A DNA stretch of 64,000 nt from Floccularia luteovirens. Its lineage: Eukaryota; Basidiomycota; Agaricomycetes; Agaricales; Squamanitaceae. Where the stretch lies: contig VSJF01000015.1 in the NCBI GenBank assembly GCA_009739215.1, forward strand, positions 62,001-126,000, given 5' to 3'. Below, one piece after another: positions 1-13,390 of the stretch (position 1 is its first letter; each line of letters starts with the position of its first letter). The translations under genes and the position numbers were made by a program. The notes beneath the pieces are model-generated. The model was given only the letters and a program-made list of their open reading frames with translations, was not told the origin of the DNA and did no database searches.

Positions 1-2803
1 ACGAAGAACACGTCGTAGAAGTTTCCCACTTGGAGACGTAGGTATACTGCTAACAAATTCCACACCACCAGTTAATCGCTTGTACGCAACTTTGTTATCA
101 GCAACATGCTGCAGTGAATCTCTTTAACACTGATCAAAAGGATTGAATTTATACAGGACGTACCTTTGCGATAGATGCCTTTATCTCGTCAGATACTCGC
201 GAATTTGTCTCGATACGTTTCGCAGCATCATTGGTTAAGACTACGAATGCAAGGGGAACTTCCCCACCTTAACCCACGCAATTAGATATGCTGCAAGTTA
301 TGACAGTAGTGATGACATACTGAAGTCGTCCGGGACACCCACAACACAAGCATTGGATACGTCGGGATGATCAAGTATACATCCTTCCAACTCAGCAGGG
401 GCTACCTGGAATCCCCTCACCTATAACATTACAGTTCATCTCTGTGGGATCCAATTTGAATGACGCATATAGTTCACCTTCATAATTTCCTGAGTTGACT
501 CAACGTAAGTCATTAAAATGAAACACATGGATTGCAACTTACTTTAATACGATCAAGCACCCAAACTTCCCCATTTTTGTCAATCTTGACTTCATCTCCG
601 CTTTTGACCCAGCTGATTGTAACAAATGAAGTATGGAACGTTTATAGTGCAAACGAATATCTTACCCATCGATGAATGTCTCTTTGCTCCTATACAGTGA
701 AATCAGCAGATACTCTATACTCACATGACAAAGTATATAAACTCACGCTTGCTCGTTGTTGGCATAACCGAGTGCTACAGATGGTGTTTTGATAACTAAT
801 TCGCCTGCTTCGTCATATCCACATAGCGAGCCATCCGGTCGAACAACTCTAACCACGGTACCAGGCACAAGTTGGCCAACACCTTATGGAAGATAACCTC
901 AGTACGAGAGATAACTTACATGGAGTAAGAATCTTACTTCCTGGGGTTCCACGCTTCTGTGAAATGGGCCACATAGTAGTGGCAGCACAGGTTTCAGTCA
1001 TGCCTGTAAACAAAGAATCAATGATTAAATTTCGTAGCTCAAAAAAGCTCTTGCCATATGCTTGTCCAATATGAGCATCAGGAAACATATCGTATAGTCG
1101 TTGAGTGACCTCAAATGACAAAGGCGCAGCTGCGCATATTATGCATCTTATGTAACGTCGAATATCGTAATTCTTCACTGCTGGGTGCTGCACAAAGTCA
1201 TGATGAGAGAACGCAACACGGAGTAAGTGACAGCTTACTTTGCATAAAAGTACTATAATTGGGGGAACGAGCCTGTCGGGGAACAAGTAAGAAGGTGCCG
1301 AAGCATGCCTTTATCAGGAAATGGATGTACATGAGGTGGCTTATACGATGCTTGACAATGCTGTTCAGCATATCCACAAAGTTAAACTTAGGGGACCACA
1401 ACAAGGGTCATCTGGCAGACAAGGCAGACAAGTAAGGAATAGTTGTTGGCTATAAGAATCGACGTACCCCACTAAATAAGATGGTGTGTAGCTATATTAA
1501 TCGAACATTAAACCATGAGGGGGGCCAGGACGGTGATTAAGAAGGCTTACATTAATAACAAGCCCATATATATCTTGTATCATTTCGTAAAGTTAGTGAA
1601 TATATCCACGTCTGTATGCTCGCGAACTCACGGTATAGTGGAAGAACTATTTCCAAATATAAGCATCTTTGCCCACAACAAAAGGAATTTAGAAATAAAA
1701 AGGGCCCACCCCCAATCGCAACATCCCCAAGCCTGAATCGCTGGTCCTTCCAATCACAGTAACCTTCGCCAACCTTGTTATGGGCCATCATCTGGATAAC
1801 ATTCACAATCAGAGAAAAATGCGCGATCGCTACAGCCTGAGAAAGGACAATCAGAAGATACACATACATATACATCTCTAGAATCAAACCTTTGGTCTTC
1901 CTGTTGTACCTGACGAAAAACTCAAGAAAGCTAGCTTTGTTTTTGCTTCACCGGGTCCTAGACGTCTTTCCACAAAACTGGGACTTGAGGCCTGGTTCCC
2001 CAAATCAATCAGATCATTCACTGTCGTGTGCTCTTTTGGTAGCTTTATGCCTCCGTTTGTGTCTGATTTGGCAGGGTTGAATGAGACGATGCGATCAAGG
2101 GAGACACCAGCGTCACGAGCTGCTGAGATAGCAGTTTCTAGGGCATCTGGGTGGACAACCAGAAGGGTAGCTTTTGTCTCTTTCAACTGGTACAACAACT
2201 CGTTGCTTGTGAAATCTGGGTTTGCACCCCTGTATATATAATGAGTGATATGGGGTTTGAATGAAAGATGTAATCATTCGTACGATATGACTCCCCCAAG
2301 TTGGTGCACAGCCCATATGGCTGTTGGATAATCTATGTTGTATTATAAGAATTGGTTATGCTTGAATCTACCTTCCACTTACCGACATGATTACGACTAT
2401 AAAGAAGCACTGCGAATACCAAACTGTGTTACATTTCTTGATCTATGTAATAGTGTCAATCACCTACCAACATCATCTTCACCTAGCACAGTGATTTCAT
2501 TTCAGATAAGCCATAAGCAGGTTGGTATCAACTCACGAATACCATACTTCAAGCTCAATCCATTAGCAAGTCCAAAAGTGCGCTTCTTCACCTAACAAAG
2601 AGTTTGATACTATGTATATAAAAGATTCTCCAGAAACATACCTCTTCAACAAATATCTTCCTTCCTGTCTCGTCTTCAATAAACCACGGAATATCAGGTG
2701 TCCATTTTGGCCTTATACTAGGTTGGTACTCGAAGATGAATTGAGGAACAGTGAGGTTATCAGGTATATTCGGCAAGGGTCCCAAGGGGGAATGGAACTC
2801 CAT
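1..2803 (-). pseudogene. 4-coumarate-CoA-ligase-like acyl-CoA synthetase, copy 1 (3' end beyond window)
   Basis: ANL-superfamily AMP-forming acyl/aryl-CoA synthetase: it would activate a carboxylic acid with ATP and load it onto CoA. The first exon starts at 2803 (MEFHSPLGPLPNIPDN) and ends at the first donor. Downstream exons carry the A3 loop SSGTTGRPK (near 1885-1915), GQAYG followed by MTET (near 1000-1080), a WVKSGDE motif (near 600) and the TSPSGKLLRRVLR end near position 1. The last few codons lie outside the window. The nearest relatives are copies 3, 4 and 5 in this window. One clear lesion is visible: the exon with MTLVVVP runs into TAA at 1388-1390 because of one extra base compared with copies 3-5. 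The exon encoding LLYQLKETKATLL (1884-2198) is open. I read it as a recently broken gene; a sequencing error at that one site would restore it. Confidence 0.8.
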
Positions 2804-3440
2804 GACTGTTTTAATGTTGAAGGAGGGATAAATATCTTTCAGCTTGAAGAAACTCTGTTACTTGAGTGTTACTTTAGTATGATTCCTGTTTTTAAATAAC
2901 CTGACAATCTTACAAACCAACCACGCCCGTTCCTATATGGGTTAAATACTGTGCGAAACACCGCATATTATTAGCCTACATCATTTGCTTTATTATAATA
3001 AACGAAGAAGGCGTCGCTTCTAGTCGCCACTATTTCTGTATCATAGCCGCCAACATTTTTGGGCACAGATTACTAGCTAGCATTGGAGCTCAGTATGCAC
3101 TCCATGTAGATATGAAGACCATTTGGATGGAGGAGTTATAGGGGATATTTCAGTTGTGAAGTACTATGAAAAGATTGATACGGTCAGTGCGATACTCGTA
3201 AACTGCACTAACCAGCTTGTAGCTTTGATGGTAAAAGTAATAAAAAGTGTGTGACACGTGTCCGCATGCTCACCACAACAACAACTTTTGTCATTTTGTC
3301 CATAAGTTGGTCATTCCAGCGGTGTTGTTGCCAAGGCACAGGTCAGTCTCCAGCCGGAAAAAAAAAAAGCCTTGTCGTCGTATTTCAAAGACATTCGACA
3401 TATGGTATCAACTGACTTGAACCTCAGCTGAGAAACTTCA
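2804..3440 (-). repeat. ACS upstream repeat (type A), copy 1
   Basis: The 5' flank of ACS copy 1. Read on the minus strand it matches 35180-35852, the 5' flank of ACS copy 5, over about 640 bases. Shared blocks include the stretch around 2920-2945 (tatatgggttaaatac, inverse of the block at 35712-35730), the segment with acacgtgtcc at 3255 and its inverse gacacgtgtcac at 35382, and the acttgaacctcagctgag end near 3415-3435. It probably includes the promoter. A third, truncated copy lies at 63190-63335. Confidence 0.75.
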
Positions 3441-4698
3441 TTTCCTAGCACCTGAAGGTTTCTATTTGAACCCGAATCAGCATGACCTGGCCTCTCTAAC
3501 TACTTAGCTCTGACTCGCTCTCAGAAATTACAAGAACAAGATATCTCGGGGCCACCAATGTCCATTGTTACAACTTGCAGACCTGTGATGCATATTTGGG
3601 AGATGACCTGACCATCACAGATGTACAGTAGAAAGGTACAAAAAAATGCCGTGTTCATACGACAACATGTTCGTAAGTATATTAGGAGAGACACTGATAT
3701 TTCGTTTTCTGCAGGGAGGTACTGTTCTGTTTCTGAACATCTCAATTGCGTTACGGGTGTGTGCAATCTATTATTCAATAGGTCTAATCCTCTCTTTCCC
3801 CAATAAGTGAGCAGTTATCTATCGGACTATTGATGTAAAGACATCATAACCGGTGAAATAGGACCCTATGCTATCCGTTACCTATCCGACCCGGATCTCA
3901 TCTGCATCCAAATTGACATAATAAACACGATAACTATTGAGGCTCATCCCATACATTCTCCATTTCCAACAACGTATTGATAAATCATGATAAGTCTACA
4001 CCATCGATGCTAAAAGAATTGTATAGGTGTGTCGACCTTCTCCAATCTGGCAACTCAGTACGGCACCATATTCATTTCAAGTTTTCAGCGAGTTCGACTG
4101 AAGGAAATACTTAAAGTGTACAAGTGAATAAATAAAGCCCCCTTGTCCCGGTGCTTCCCCTTTCACTCTGAGATTTCTGATAAGTATGTACATATGTTGC
4201 TCGTTTCGTATTTTAGGGCCTTTTGGCTTTCGAAAAACCCATAGATCATTTCATCATTACATATTCAAGTACCTCTAATCCCAAGAAATCAGTTTGGCAC
4301 AGGTTATGCTAGACTATCAACACGAAATATGACCACCCCAAGGAAGCACGCCGTGTCTACAGAAGCCTGCCCATCAGGGATGTTAGAGTTGCAATCCAAT
4401 AACGTTTATTTGTTCATTGCTAGATTACAATTCAATACCTCTGATGGGGCTTATTGCATAGCGCTTCAGCTTGTAGAGTCCCAGATTTCCGGCGCCATAG
4501 TCGTGCCACTCAAGATTTTATTCCCTCAGTAGACTGATACTGCGAATTACACTGTGAAGATTTTGTCCAACGGTGTATCGTCACGGTCGCCAAAAACAAG
4601 ACATCTTAGAGAAACTGTGTCTGTTGCTGTTGTACACAGAATGACATGACATGTATTCTGTTCTCTAACAAAGAACAGAAGAAAAGAAGTATCTACTA
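3441..4698. other. Intergenic, no gene recognised
   Basis: Between the copy 1 upstream repeat and the 3' end of the PPPDE gene. Short open frames at 3521-3806 and 4329-4532 have no recognisable family, no convincing splice-linked partners and no matches to other parts of this window that I could see. Confidence 0.4.
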
Positions 4699-7160
4699 CT
4701 ACGAACAAAGCTTCTGAGCAACCTCTTCAATCAACCTCCTCACTTCCTTCTTCTTCTTCTCCTTTTCCTTGTCCCCACCTCCCACACTTACTAATCCCAC
4801 TTTTCTGTCCAACACCCGCTTGCACTGGAGGACCTGTAGGAGTGGTCTGAGTTGGGTTGAGAAAGTCGGAGAAAGCCGTAGCAGGAACGCGAGGGTTGCC
4901 GTTAGTCGATGGACTAAGGAAAGGGGAGAGATCAATATGATATACGTATGCAGATTTTGTTATGCGTAAACTTACCAACTTCCTCACTCTCTTTCTCCCT
5001 ATCTATAGCTTCCACAACTGCGCTAACCATTTCCACTTCCCATTCTTCTTCCTCCTCCGCACCTCTCCCCTCTCCAATACCAACACCTCCACTCTTCACA
5101 GCATCCACTCGCTTCTTCTGCACCCACCCCGCAACATTGAACACCAAACCCGCAGCAGCACTCCGCACCGCCGCATCCTCATACAACAAACATCCAACTA
5201 TCACAGCCGTCAACCCACTCCGGATCGTCCCCCCAGACCCAACCAGACGTCCCCCAAATGAAGGACTGGAAAATGTGTTAGCGAGCAATCGGAGGATGGT
5301 GAGGATATAGTTTCTGGAAGATTTTGACACTGCCGTTTGTTGCTGTAACACCGAGTTTGCTTTGGGAAGAAAGATGGATATAGGGTCTCCCCCTTGGTAC
5401 GTTGCAAAGAAACCACCCACTGCTGGGTCTAAGAAGGCAAGTCGCCACATGTCAACAATGGGGAACAGACATTCTATTGGGAGGGCAAGCGTTAACGTAG
5501 AGGTTGTTTGCGTCCATGTTTTGAGTAAAGCGGGTGTAGCAGGGAAAGACCTTGCCTTATTGTTATCACCATTGACGGTGGCAGCAGCAGTAAAACGGTG
5601 TTGTAGATATGGAGCAAATGTTCCCGAAATCACTTCCTTCACTTGTGCTTGCGATTGCAGTGCTGTGGGTGGCCAAGATGCGGTGTCTATGAATGATGAG
5701 AGTTTGGTGACTACGGTATCGATTGATGGTACTTGGCTGAAGAGTATGGGGTTCAACGAGAGGGCTTGTATTGCGGGGAGTGAGAGAGACGTGTGAGGGT
5801 GGGCTGGTTATATAAAAAGTCAGTTACAATCAAAAGGGTAAATCAAGAAGAGGATATACGCGGATACGCTTGGAACAACAATAAATCGACTTGTGTTCTC
5901 AATTCACCAGCACTGGCACCTTTCAATTCATCAATCTTAATCCAACGATCATGTAAGTTCTTTATCACAGTTGAAAATGTTCTCAAAATTCAATAAACCC
6001 ACCTTCTTCCCATCCAAATAGAAAAAGAAAGTCGGTGTCGCTCTAATGCCCAACTCCGCCGCCAACCTCTGGCTCAGACCAACATCAATATCAATCTTTG
6101 CGAATCCTGCACCGTTACGGCCTTCTCTCACACCTTTCTCCTCCGATAACACCTCAAACACTGGTTCAATCATCTTACAAGGTCCACATGTTGCGCTCGT
6201 AAAGAAAGCCACAGCTGCACGATGGTTCTTCAAAAATGACTGATATGCAGGTGAGTTGGTGATCACATGCATTGGTGCTGTGAGGGAATTAGTCGCCTGT
6301 AGTGGTGTAGCTGTGGACACAGATCCGTTCTGTTGTGCTTGCGCTTGAGAGGCAACGGATTGCAGTATGGAGCTAGCAAGTTGTGGATTTGGTAAAGTTT
6401 CCGGTGATGGGACTATCGGAGTTGGCGTTGAGGCAGATGGCCGGCGATACATTCCATCGATAGTTGGCCGGAGCGCCGCCCCGAATGGTGTTGATAAAAA
6501 GTCAGTTGGGAGATCTGGCAGTGAAATATTAAAGACAACAAAAGGAAGCATGTGATCGTAATTACTTACCTTTGATATATGATGGTATTGAGCCTCCAGT
6601 TAAGAATCCAATACAGTCGTTGGTGAAAGAGTTGCAGTTAAAGTCTATGAGAATTCATTAGTTTTCCGGTTAATCAATGTGTACGCGTAACACACCTAAA
6701 AGATGATACTAACATGCAAAAAGCAGTTTGTCAAAATATTCGCGTCTCTCTGAGGACAAGAACTCACTTTGTCAGCTGTATAGTGTTCCTCCATATCTAT
6801 TAGGTATTCGTTAAAAGTCTCTTCATCTAAAGCAGTAGTTCCCATGTCTATAACTTGATGGGGTGTCCCATGCTAAATTTAACATAAACCAGTCTTCCCT
6901 CCCACCAGAGAAGAAGATAAGACTCACATGCGACCGTCCAGGTAGGGTCTTATCGATCCCATGTCCATAAAAAATCTCCTTCCCAAAAACCACCACTGAC
7001 GTATGCCTGGCCCGAACAACTAATAAGGTCTTTCAGGATATTTAGAGAGATAGTATGCGTACCAGATTCCGTCAATCTGCCTCCCTGTGAGTTGACGGGA
7101 TAGTTGACGAGCCATACCATTACTGAGATCATATACATATAGTTTCACTGGAGTAGTCAT
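4699..7160 (-). CDS. PPPDE (DeSI-like)-thioredoxin-PUL domain protein
   Basis: Intact multi-exon gene that I could trace from ATG (7160) to TAG (4699) without a frame break. The N-terminus, [15 protein letters not shown], begins a PPPDE/DUF862 papain-fold peptidase domain. It has the catalytic His in [11 protein letters not shown] and the catalytic Cys in [14 protein letters not shown], and is probably a deSUMOylating/deubiquitinating-type isopeptidase. A linker with Pro/Ser-rich sequence leads to a thioredoxin domain with the CxxC motif TCGPCKM (near 6165-6185, inside the 5949-6551 exon). A C-terminal PUL-type helical repeat (about 5790-4930) is the kind of domain that in PLAA/Ufd3 proteins binds Cdc48/p97. 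This three-domain order is known in fungi. The exons include a 13-base microexon at 6696-6708 (YHLL plus one base) needed to keep the peptidase frame. The last exon ends in a Lys-rich helix. Expected location is cytosol/nucleus; function is inferred from domains. Confidence 0.92.
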
Positions 7161-9889
7161 TGTTGAAGAAGCTGTTAGTAGTGTAGTTACTAATGAGTTA
7201 GTGCACGTAAGTAATTATGATATATCACGTGAAATTGGTAGTTTCTGGAGACTTCTAACCTTCTAACTTCCAACTTCCAACTTCCAAGTCCCTTGATATT
7301 TTCTGGTCCCAGTCAATTACCGAGGCATCATTTTGTATGGAACATCAAAAAATAGCTCTTTCTGCCGATGGAGACATGGTGGCTCTTGGCCACCCAGTGG
7401 CCAGCTTTTCGCTTATCTAGTACTTGAAATGAATGATTTCAAATATGATATATGATCCACCAAATCCCTTCCTTCAGTCGCTTAGCGTTAAACCATCTTC
7501 CGTCAAGCCGCACTTATTGTCCCCCATATGCTTTATTAAACGTTCCCCCAGATTAACCTTAAAGTTCAAGAGCAAAAAAAAAAACGACCTGCCAATCTTG
7601 TATACTTTTAAACGAGGATCAAACAGTCTGGATGGTTTAGGACCGGCATTCCCAGCAAAAGCAACGGCTACTATTTGCCGCAGAGTGACGTAGCAAAAGC
7701 CCTAAATTGAATACATTGTCCGATGAATGGTTTTTGTTATTTTTACCATTCCATCATGTCAACCGTAACCTAAATAAAATACATAAACCCCCGGCATAAT
7801 CATGAACCATTTGAACCATTAGGTATAGTTCCTTATAGTTCTCTCTAGGATACTGCTCTTCTACGCCACATCTTCATCATACCAAAATAGTATGGACGTA
7901 TTCGTGGAGGGTCTTATTCATTGTTCGGGTCCTGTAAGCGCATTTTGGTTAATTTGTGATGTTGGTGAACCCAGTGGTCCGATCAACTCCACGCCTCAAG
8001 GTCTTTTTCACATCCTCCTGTGTCACAGGACCTACCCCACTCATCAAATTACATCCCTGTACACCCTTGATATCTTCAAATATATATTCTCCAAGAAAAT
8101 TCATCGCGTAAACTAGCGGCCCTCGGACGGAAGCTTTCCATCCTAGAAGATCTAGTCAAGGACTAGATCTGCAAAATGCCGTGTTACATGACCAGGTATT
8201 TCTGGCTTGACGATATATGGTCACCGGCAAAGAATTAAGCGCATTTTAGAAAGTGAGAAAGTGAATTGAGTAGTGAATCCGGTGACTTTCGGCGATATCG
8301 ATTACTATAACATCTTTCGTCTCTTTCTCTCCACCGGTAGTTTATAAACGTTCTTTGGGAAAATGGTTCTTTCACTATCTGCTCGAGTTGTAATAACTTG
8401 TCGCTCTTTTAGCGCATCCGTCGATAACACTATATTGCTTACCGGTAGAACTCTGATTCCCCAACACCCCCTCCGCTGAATTACAAGCCGGAACTTGCGG
8501 ATAGTCCGAGGTATTAGCGTTCATGCCCACTGTTATGATCTCTATCACTCTTCCTGCCCCTTCTTCGCAGAATTCCGGGTATGGAAAAAGCTTGGCGCGG
8601 TATGAGACGGTGGACTCCATCCTCTAAAAGTTCGATGATTCTAGCGAGAAAAACAGTCCAGTTCGATAAGCATTGTAAGCGATATCTATCATGTAGATGT
8701 TCGCTACTTCCCTCCCAATAGCGACACCAAATGGGACCTGCCTCGGTCCCGAAGAGAGGAAGTAAAGTAGAGAAATCAAGCATGAGAAGATCGAAGAGTA
8801 AAGACCGATTGCACCTTGTGTTGATTCCTATGTACCATTCCTTTGATGCACCATCCCCACTCGTATTTCGCGAATTTGAAAAAAGCCACGGGCAAGAATA
8901 ACGACATCCCCGTTCTTCACGTGTGGACAATCTCAACCAAACGCGGGTGCAAAGGGGACGAAAGATAAAGGAAGGAACTTGAGGTGGACTTCATTAGCGA
9001 AATCATGAGAAATAATCGATTAATCGCCGTTGTGATTGATGAATTACAAACTGGAAAAAAAAGAAAACATTTTAGCAAAGATGAAGACTTTTAGAAATTC
9101 CGCCATCTTTTTGGTACGAAAGAAGGGACTGGCAGAGAAGCTTGAGAAGGAGAATAAAGTGGATGTTGCCGGGTTCAGGGAACCAATCAAATGCGGTAGT
9201 TGGGCATCTCGAATATAACGATTCTGACGAAATGAAGACTAGGTACTTGGAATACGATGATAAGAATCGGTGCGATGAGCAAATGGAGAGTACATATATA
9301 TTGAAAATACAGGAACATGTGTAAAGCGTACATAGTGCGTACGCACCTGGAGAAAGAGGAGCAGACCGGTGATCTGGGATTGAAAGCCTTCCAAGATGCC
9401 GGACCGGCATTTTTGCAAAGCTCCGACTGATGCTTTCCGGTTAACATCGTAAATTACCTTTGTTCACACCCATGAATAGGAAATGGTCCCAAATCCGTTT
9501 CATATAACTTAACATTTCAAATCTGCAATCCTACGCTGTCACAGGATATCACCATCATGTCCCTCATCGGCAAGGCTCATAGAAGCTCTACAGCGGACAA
9601 ATCGGACCCGGACCATGAGAGTCCTCTACCATCTAGTTCACTACTAAGCGGTCACCAGAAAAATAGAAGCTAGCGATAACTTGTCACCAAACTTCACTTC
9701 AACGGGTCCTTCGCTTCTGATCTACTTTTTTTATATCCCAACAACAACCCATAATCAGTTTGTATATATATTCGTCCGTGATTTTTTTGGCTCTCCCCAT
9801 CTCTTCGCTTAATCGCTTGTCTCTACCTCCCCCCCCCTTCACCCCACCCCCCACTCTAGATCCTTGCCTTTTCACACTGTGGCCTTGCA
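7161..9889. other. Intergenic, no gene recognised
   Basis: About 2.7 kb between the divergent starts of the PPPDE gene and ACS gene 2. The longest open frame (8514-8936, minus) and the overlapping 8375-8620 frame have no recognisable domain. I see no transposon ends. An EcoRI/BglII-type short palindrome is listed separately. Confidence 0.4.
8148..8170. repeat. Perfect 10-base inverted repeat with 3-base loop
   Basis: The sequence AGATCTAGTC, AAG, GACTAGATCT. It could form a small hairpin or be a dimeric binding site. No flanking duplication or gene association was seen. Confidence 0.6.
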
Positions 9890-12800
9890 ATGGCGGACTT
9901 CTATTCGCCAATAGGACGTTTGCTGTCGATCCCTAGTAATCTCAGTCTGGCCCAGTTCATGCTCGACGCTCAGTACAAGATACGCCCAACGCGATTGAAC
10001 ACACCATGTATGGTTGACGACAAATCTGGCAAGCAAATCTCGTTTGAAGAGGTATATATATATATATATATTTACCTGCTAATGAGTGCTAACTTTACAA
10101 TTGCAGCTTGGAGACCTTTCATATGGTCTCGCCAATTCCTTGAGTTCTAGATATCACCTAAGGCAAGTGCAATATTAGAACATATGCAATTCTTTGTCCC
10201 TTACCATCATCATTGTTTATCCTGTCAACAGGAGAGGATGATACCAGTAAAGCATATCTTCTCCCCGCAGCTTCACTCCTTATCTGAATAGTGCACATGT
10301 AGTCATGCTTATCAGTCCCAACACGATATGTACGGCTTCCTTCTCTTTCCTTTCTTTCTTTGCGAGGGAAACGGGCTAATGCGTCGTATTTATTTCTAGA
10401 TTACCCGATCGCGGTATGGGCTGTACATAAGCTCGGCGGAATAGTCACGTACTTATTTCAATTCCACACCTTCCGGGGAAACTGTCCTTCTAAATCTAAA
10501 AATTCCCCAGGTTCTCTAATCCACAGTTCTCTATAGACGAAGTTGTCCACCAGCTCTCGGTAGCAAATGTTACGTTCATGATCGTGCATCATGCATCGTA
10601 TGCTATAGCGTGTTCGGCTGCCAGTTTAGTTGGCCTCTCGCATGACCGCATCATTCTACTAGATCAAGAGCCAATCCGATCAGTCGGCGTAGGGGCACCC
10701 AATGTACCTGACCTTGCTGCAGAGGGTATCAATATTAAACGCACTTTTCATGAGAGAACGTTAGAAGCAGGCGAAGGAAAAAGCAAAATTGCTATGCTTT
10801 GTTGGTCATCAGGTACCACTGGGAAACCCAAGGTAAAAATAATACCTTCATACTCAACAAACTTCTCGTGTGATCTCTAGTTCTGACTTGCTTTTCACTA
10901 GGCTGTGGCGATATCGCATTATGGCATAATTGCAAATATCATCCAGATGTCTGCCCATAATCATGTCGGGAGTGACGTTGGCTATGGTGCATCGCAAGCA
11001 TATAGACCGGGTGACGTCGCACTAGGTGGTGAGTTAACAAAGTTCCATATGATAAACTCGTGATTTTTGATCGAAAATCAATCAATCTAGTTTTACCTTT
11101 CTTTCGTAAGTTGCATTACTTGTATGCCATCATCAGCTTGTCGTTTAATAGTGCGAAGATGTTGCTGGGCTTGTCATAAGTGTAAGTTGCATCGTAGCGT
11201 TTGTACGACGTCCGGTCTCCTCGGCTGACACAATCATTAGCTCCACTTGGTTCTGTATTGTGCTGTAAGGTGCCCCCACGATAACCGGATCTCGTTTAGA
11301 GAGCTCATCAGAATGCTTCTAGATGACCCTCGTGGTTGTTCAGAAGTACGACTTTCACGAGATGCTTAACAGCCTTGTACGCCACCGGATTTCTCACCTA
11401 TTGTGCGCTTCTATTTAAACTGAATTCGAAATTTTTGATTTCTCATATTATCTTATATAGCCTTGTTCCTCCTCAAGCTATAGACCTATGCAAGGTATCT
11501 CATAAATTCAATTTTACCACCGTTTTTAAAATTATTATCTCATATCGAAATAAGCATGCCCCAGTCAAGAGTTTTTCACTTCCCATGATCAAATATCTCA
11601 TGATAGGTAAATTAGATTTAGCGGTAATTCGGAGTCAGTATTGACAAGCGAGGGGGTGTAATTTACAGGCGCTGCTCCTGTCTCACGCGAGGTCCAAGAG
11701 CGGCTCTTTGAACTATTTCCGGCGGCTCAGATTGGTCAAGCGTATGGTTGGTCACTCCTTTTTCGTCAATGATTGTGTAAAGCTTAACGTAAAGTAAAAT
11801 GAAAAGGCTTAACTGAAATGACAACCACGTTAGCCATGGTATCTGCCGTCCAAAAACGAGGTCCCCTGGGAAGTAAGTGATGCCCTCGTCTCATCTTTTT
11901 TCTTGCTCACACGTTGGGGTGTCTGTAGGTGGCGGTAGACTGCTCCCGGGTGTACAAGCTAAAGTTATCAAATCCGATGGAACTATAGCTGGTTATGGAG
12001 AGCCTGGAGAGCTCATCGTCAGGGGTCCTTCTATTGCTCTCGGATACTTCCGTGACGAGAAAGCGTAAGTGTATATGCCAAATGCTCATGTCTTTTCAAC
12101 TGATTCTTATTGTCTGTTAGAACAAAAGAGACATTTAGGGATGGGTGGGTACCTTTTTTATTTATTTATACCTCATGTTGTTCATAAATATTAACTGTCA
12201 ATGTGTCACTTTATTTAAAATAGCTGGGTACATACAGGTGACAAAGTTGTTATCACCAATGACCGGGAAATTTACGTGTTGGATCGTCTCAAGGTGCTTC
12301 ATACCTCTGCCTTATGCCATCCACCGTTATAATCTGATTACTTATAATAGGAAATGATAAAAGTGAAGGGCTTTCAAGTGGCACCTGCAGAAATAGAAGG
12401 ATGCATTCTTGGCCATCCTGACGTACTTGACGCATGTGTTGTGGGTGTATTGCACGACTACTACGGCGAAGTGCCACTTGCTTTTGTTGTTCTGTCACCC
12501 GAGGCAGCTGTGCGGATACGCCACGATTACCACGCGGCTGCGATTATTAAATGTGGTATAGCTAAGGTAAGGCTTTTTCATCTATCATTTTGCTATCTTA
12601 GAGTATATTTGGGGTCTTCTGGGACTAACGATATTGTTGTTAATCCGTAAAGTATGTCGCGGACCGAAAGATAGGCTACAAGCAGCTGAAAGGTGGAATT
12701 GAGTTTATTGATTCAATACCAGTAAGTCAAAAACCACCAACTTTCCTTCTCCCCTCTTAATGGAAGTTGATACTTACATTCTTTTCGGTCTTATAGAAGA

Positions 12801-12907
12801 ATGGTAGTGGTAAAATTCTAAGACGAGTGTTACGAGAAAAGGCGAGACAACAATTGACCAAAAGGAGGCCGTTTGTGCTGGATGAGACAGTTAGCGCGAA
12901 ACTCTAG
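9890..12907 (+). CDS. Acyl-CoA synthetase (ANL superfamily), gene 2, diverged subfamily
   Basis: Starts at 9890 (MADFYSPIGRLLSIPSN) and ends KKNGSGKILRRVLREK...SAKL at 12907. Motifs in order: WSSGTTGKPK (about 10803-10835), GQAYG (about 11738), WVHTGDKV (about 12225-12250), [13 protein letters not shown] (about 12362-12400) and the catalytic Lys in GSGKILRR (about 12805-12830). It is only moderately similar to copies 1, 3, 4 and 5, so it is a separate subfamily, perhaps phenylacetyl/aryl-CoA-ligase-like. The C-terminal Ala-Lys-Leu is a PTS1 peroxisomal signal. The last two thirds read cleanly through short introns. In the 5' third, the junctions around 10155-10275 cannot be joined in frame with standard GT donors (a GC donor or one extra base near 10160), so damage there is possible. 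The first intron opens with a TA microsatellite at 10052-10071. Substrate cannot be told from sequence. Confidence 0.8.
10052..10071. repeat. (TA)n microsatellite in first intron of ACS gene 2
   Basis: About ten TA units directly after the donor of intron 1. It leaves the coding frame untouched. Confidence 0.85.
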
Positions 12908-13199
12908 AATTGTACCCCGTCCTAAGTTACTCATCATTCTTTTCATTTTCCTTTTCAATATGTATTTCATACATTTTACGTATATTTACACCTGCTACTA
13001 ACATCTGTTACACGCTTGCTTTTTCATTTACTAGCTATGTATGTATTTGTACTTACCTTGGAGGTTTTACGGAAGGAATATAATGACTTTGCGGGGTGGA
13101 GAGATTTACATAAAGAAAATTCAGGGCTTTTGGAAGTTGCAAGGTATGGTGCTCGCTAAGGACTCAAAGCGCTCAGGCATGTTCAGTGCTCAGGCCCAT

Positions 13200-13390
13200 A
13201 GGAAGGAACCAATATGATCACGAATGAATATAACCGAAATGATCACTGGGTTTCCATCAGACCGTGTGACCATGATCCACATATCACCGTATTATCACCT
13301 GGGCATTACACGACGAATTTTCCCAAGGACATAAAAGTCACAGTAGTGATATATGAAATATCTGTCTTTCCTTCAATACCGGAACAAGTT
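13200..13390 (+). repeat. ACS upstream repeat (type B), copy 3
   Basis: The 190 bases before the copy 3 start are closely matched by 17213-17395 before copy 4. Shared runs include ggaaccaat, gatcacgaatga-like text, accgtattatcac and ttttcccaaggacata. It is unrelated to the type A upstream repeat of copies 1 and 5, so the two gene pairs have different promoters. Between 12908 and 13200 I see nothing beyond the 3' flank of gene 2. Confidence 0.75.

Noticed and set aside
8375..8936. Two overlapping minus-strand open frames (81 and 140 codons)
   Set aside because: No recognisable domain, no consistent splicing between them and no paralog in the window.
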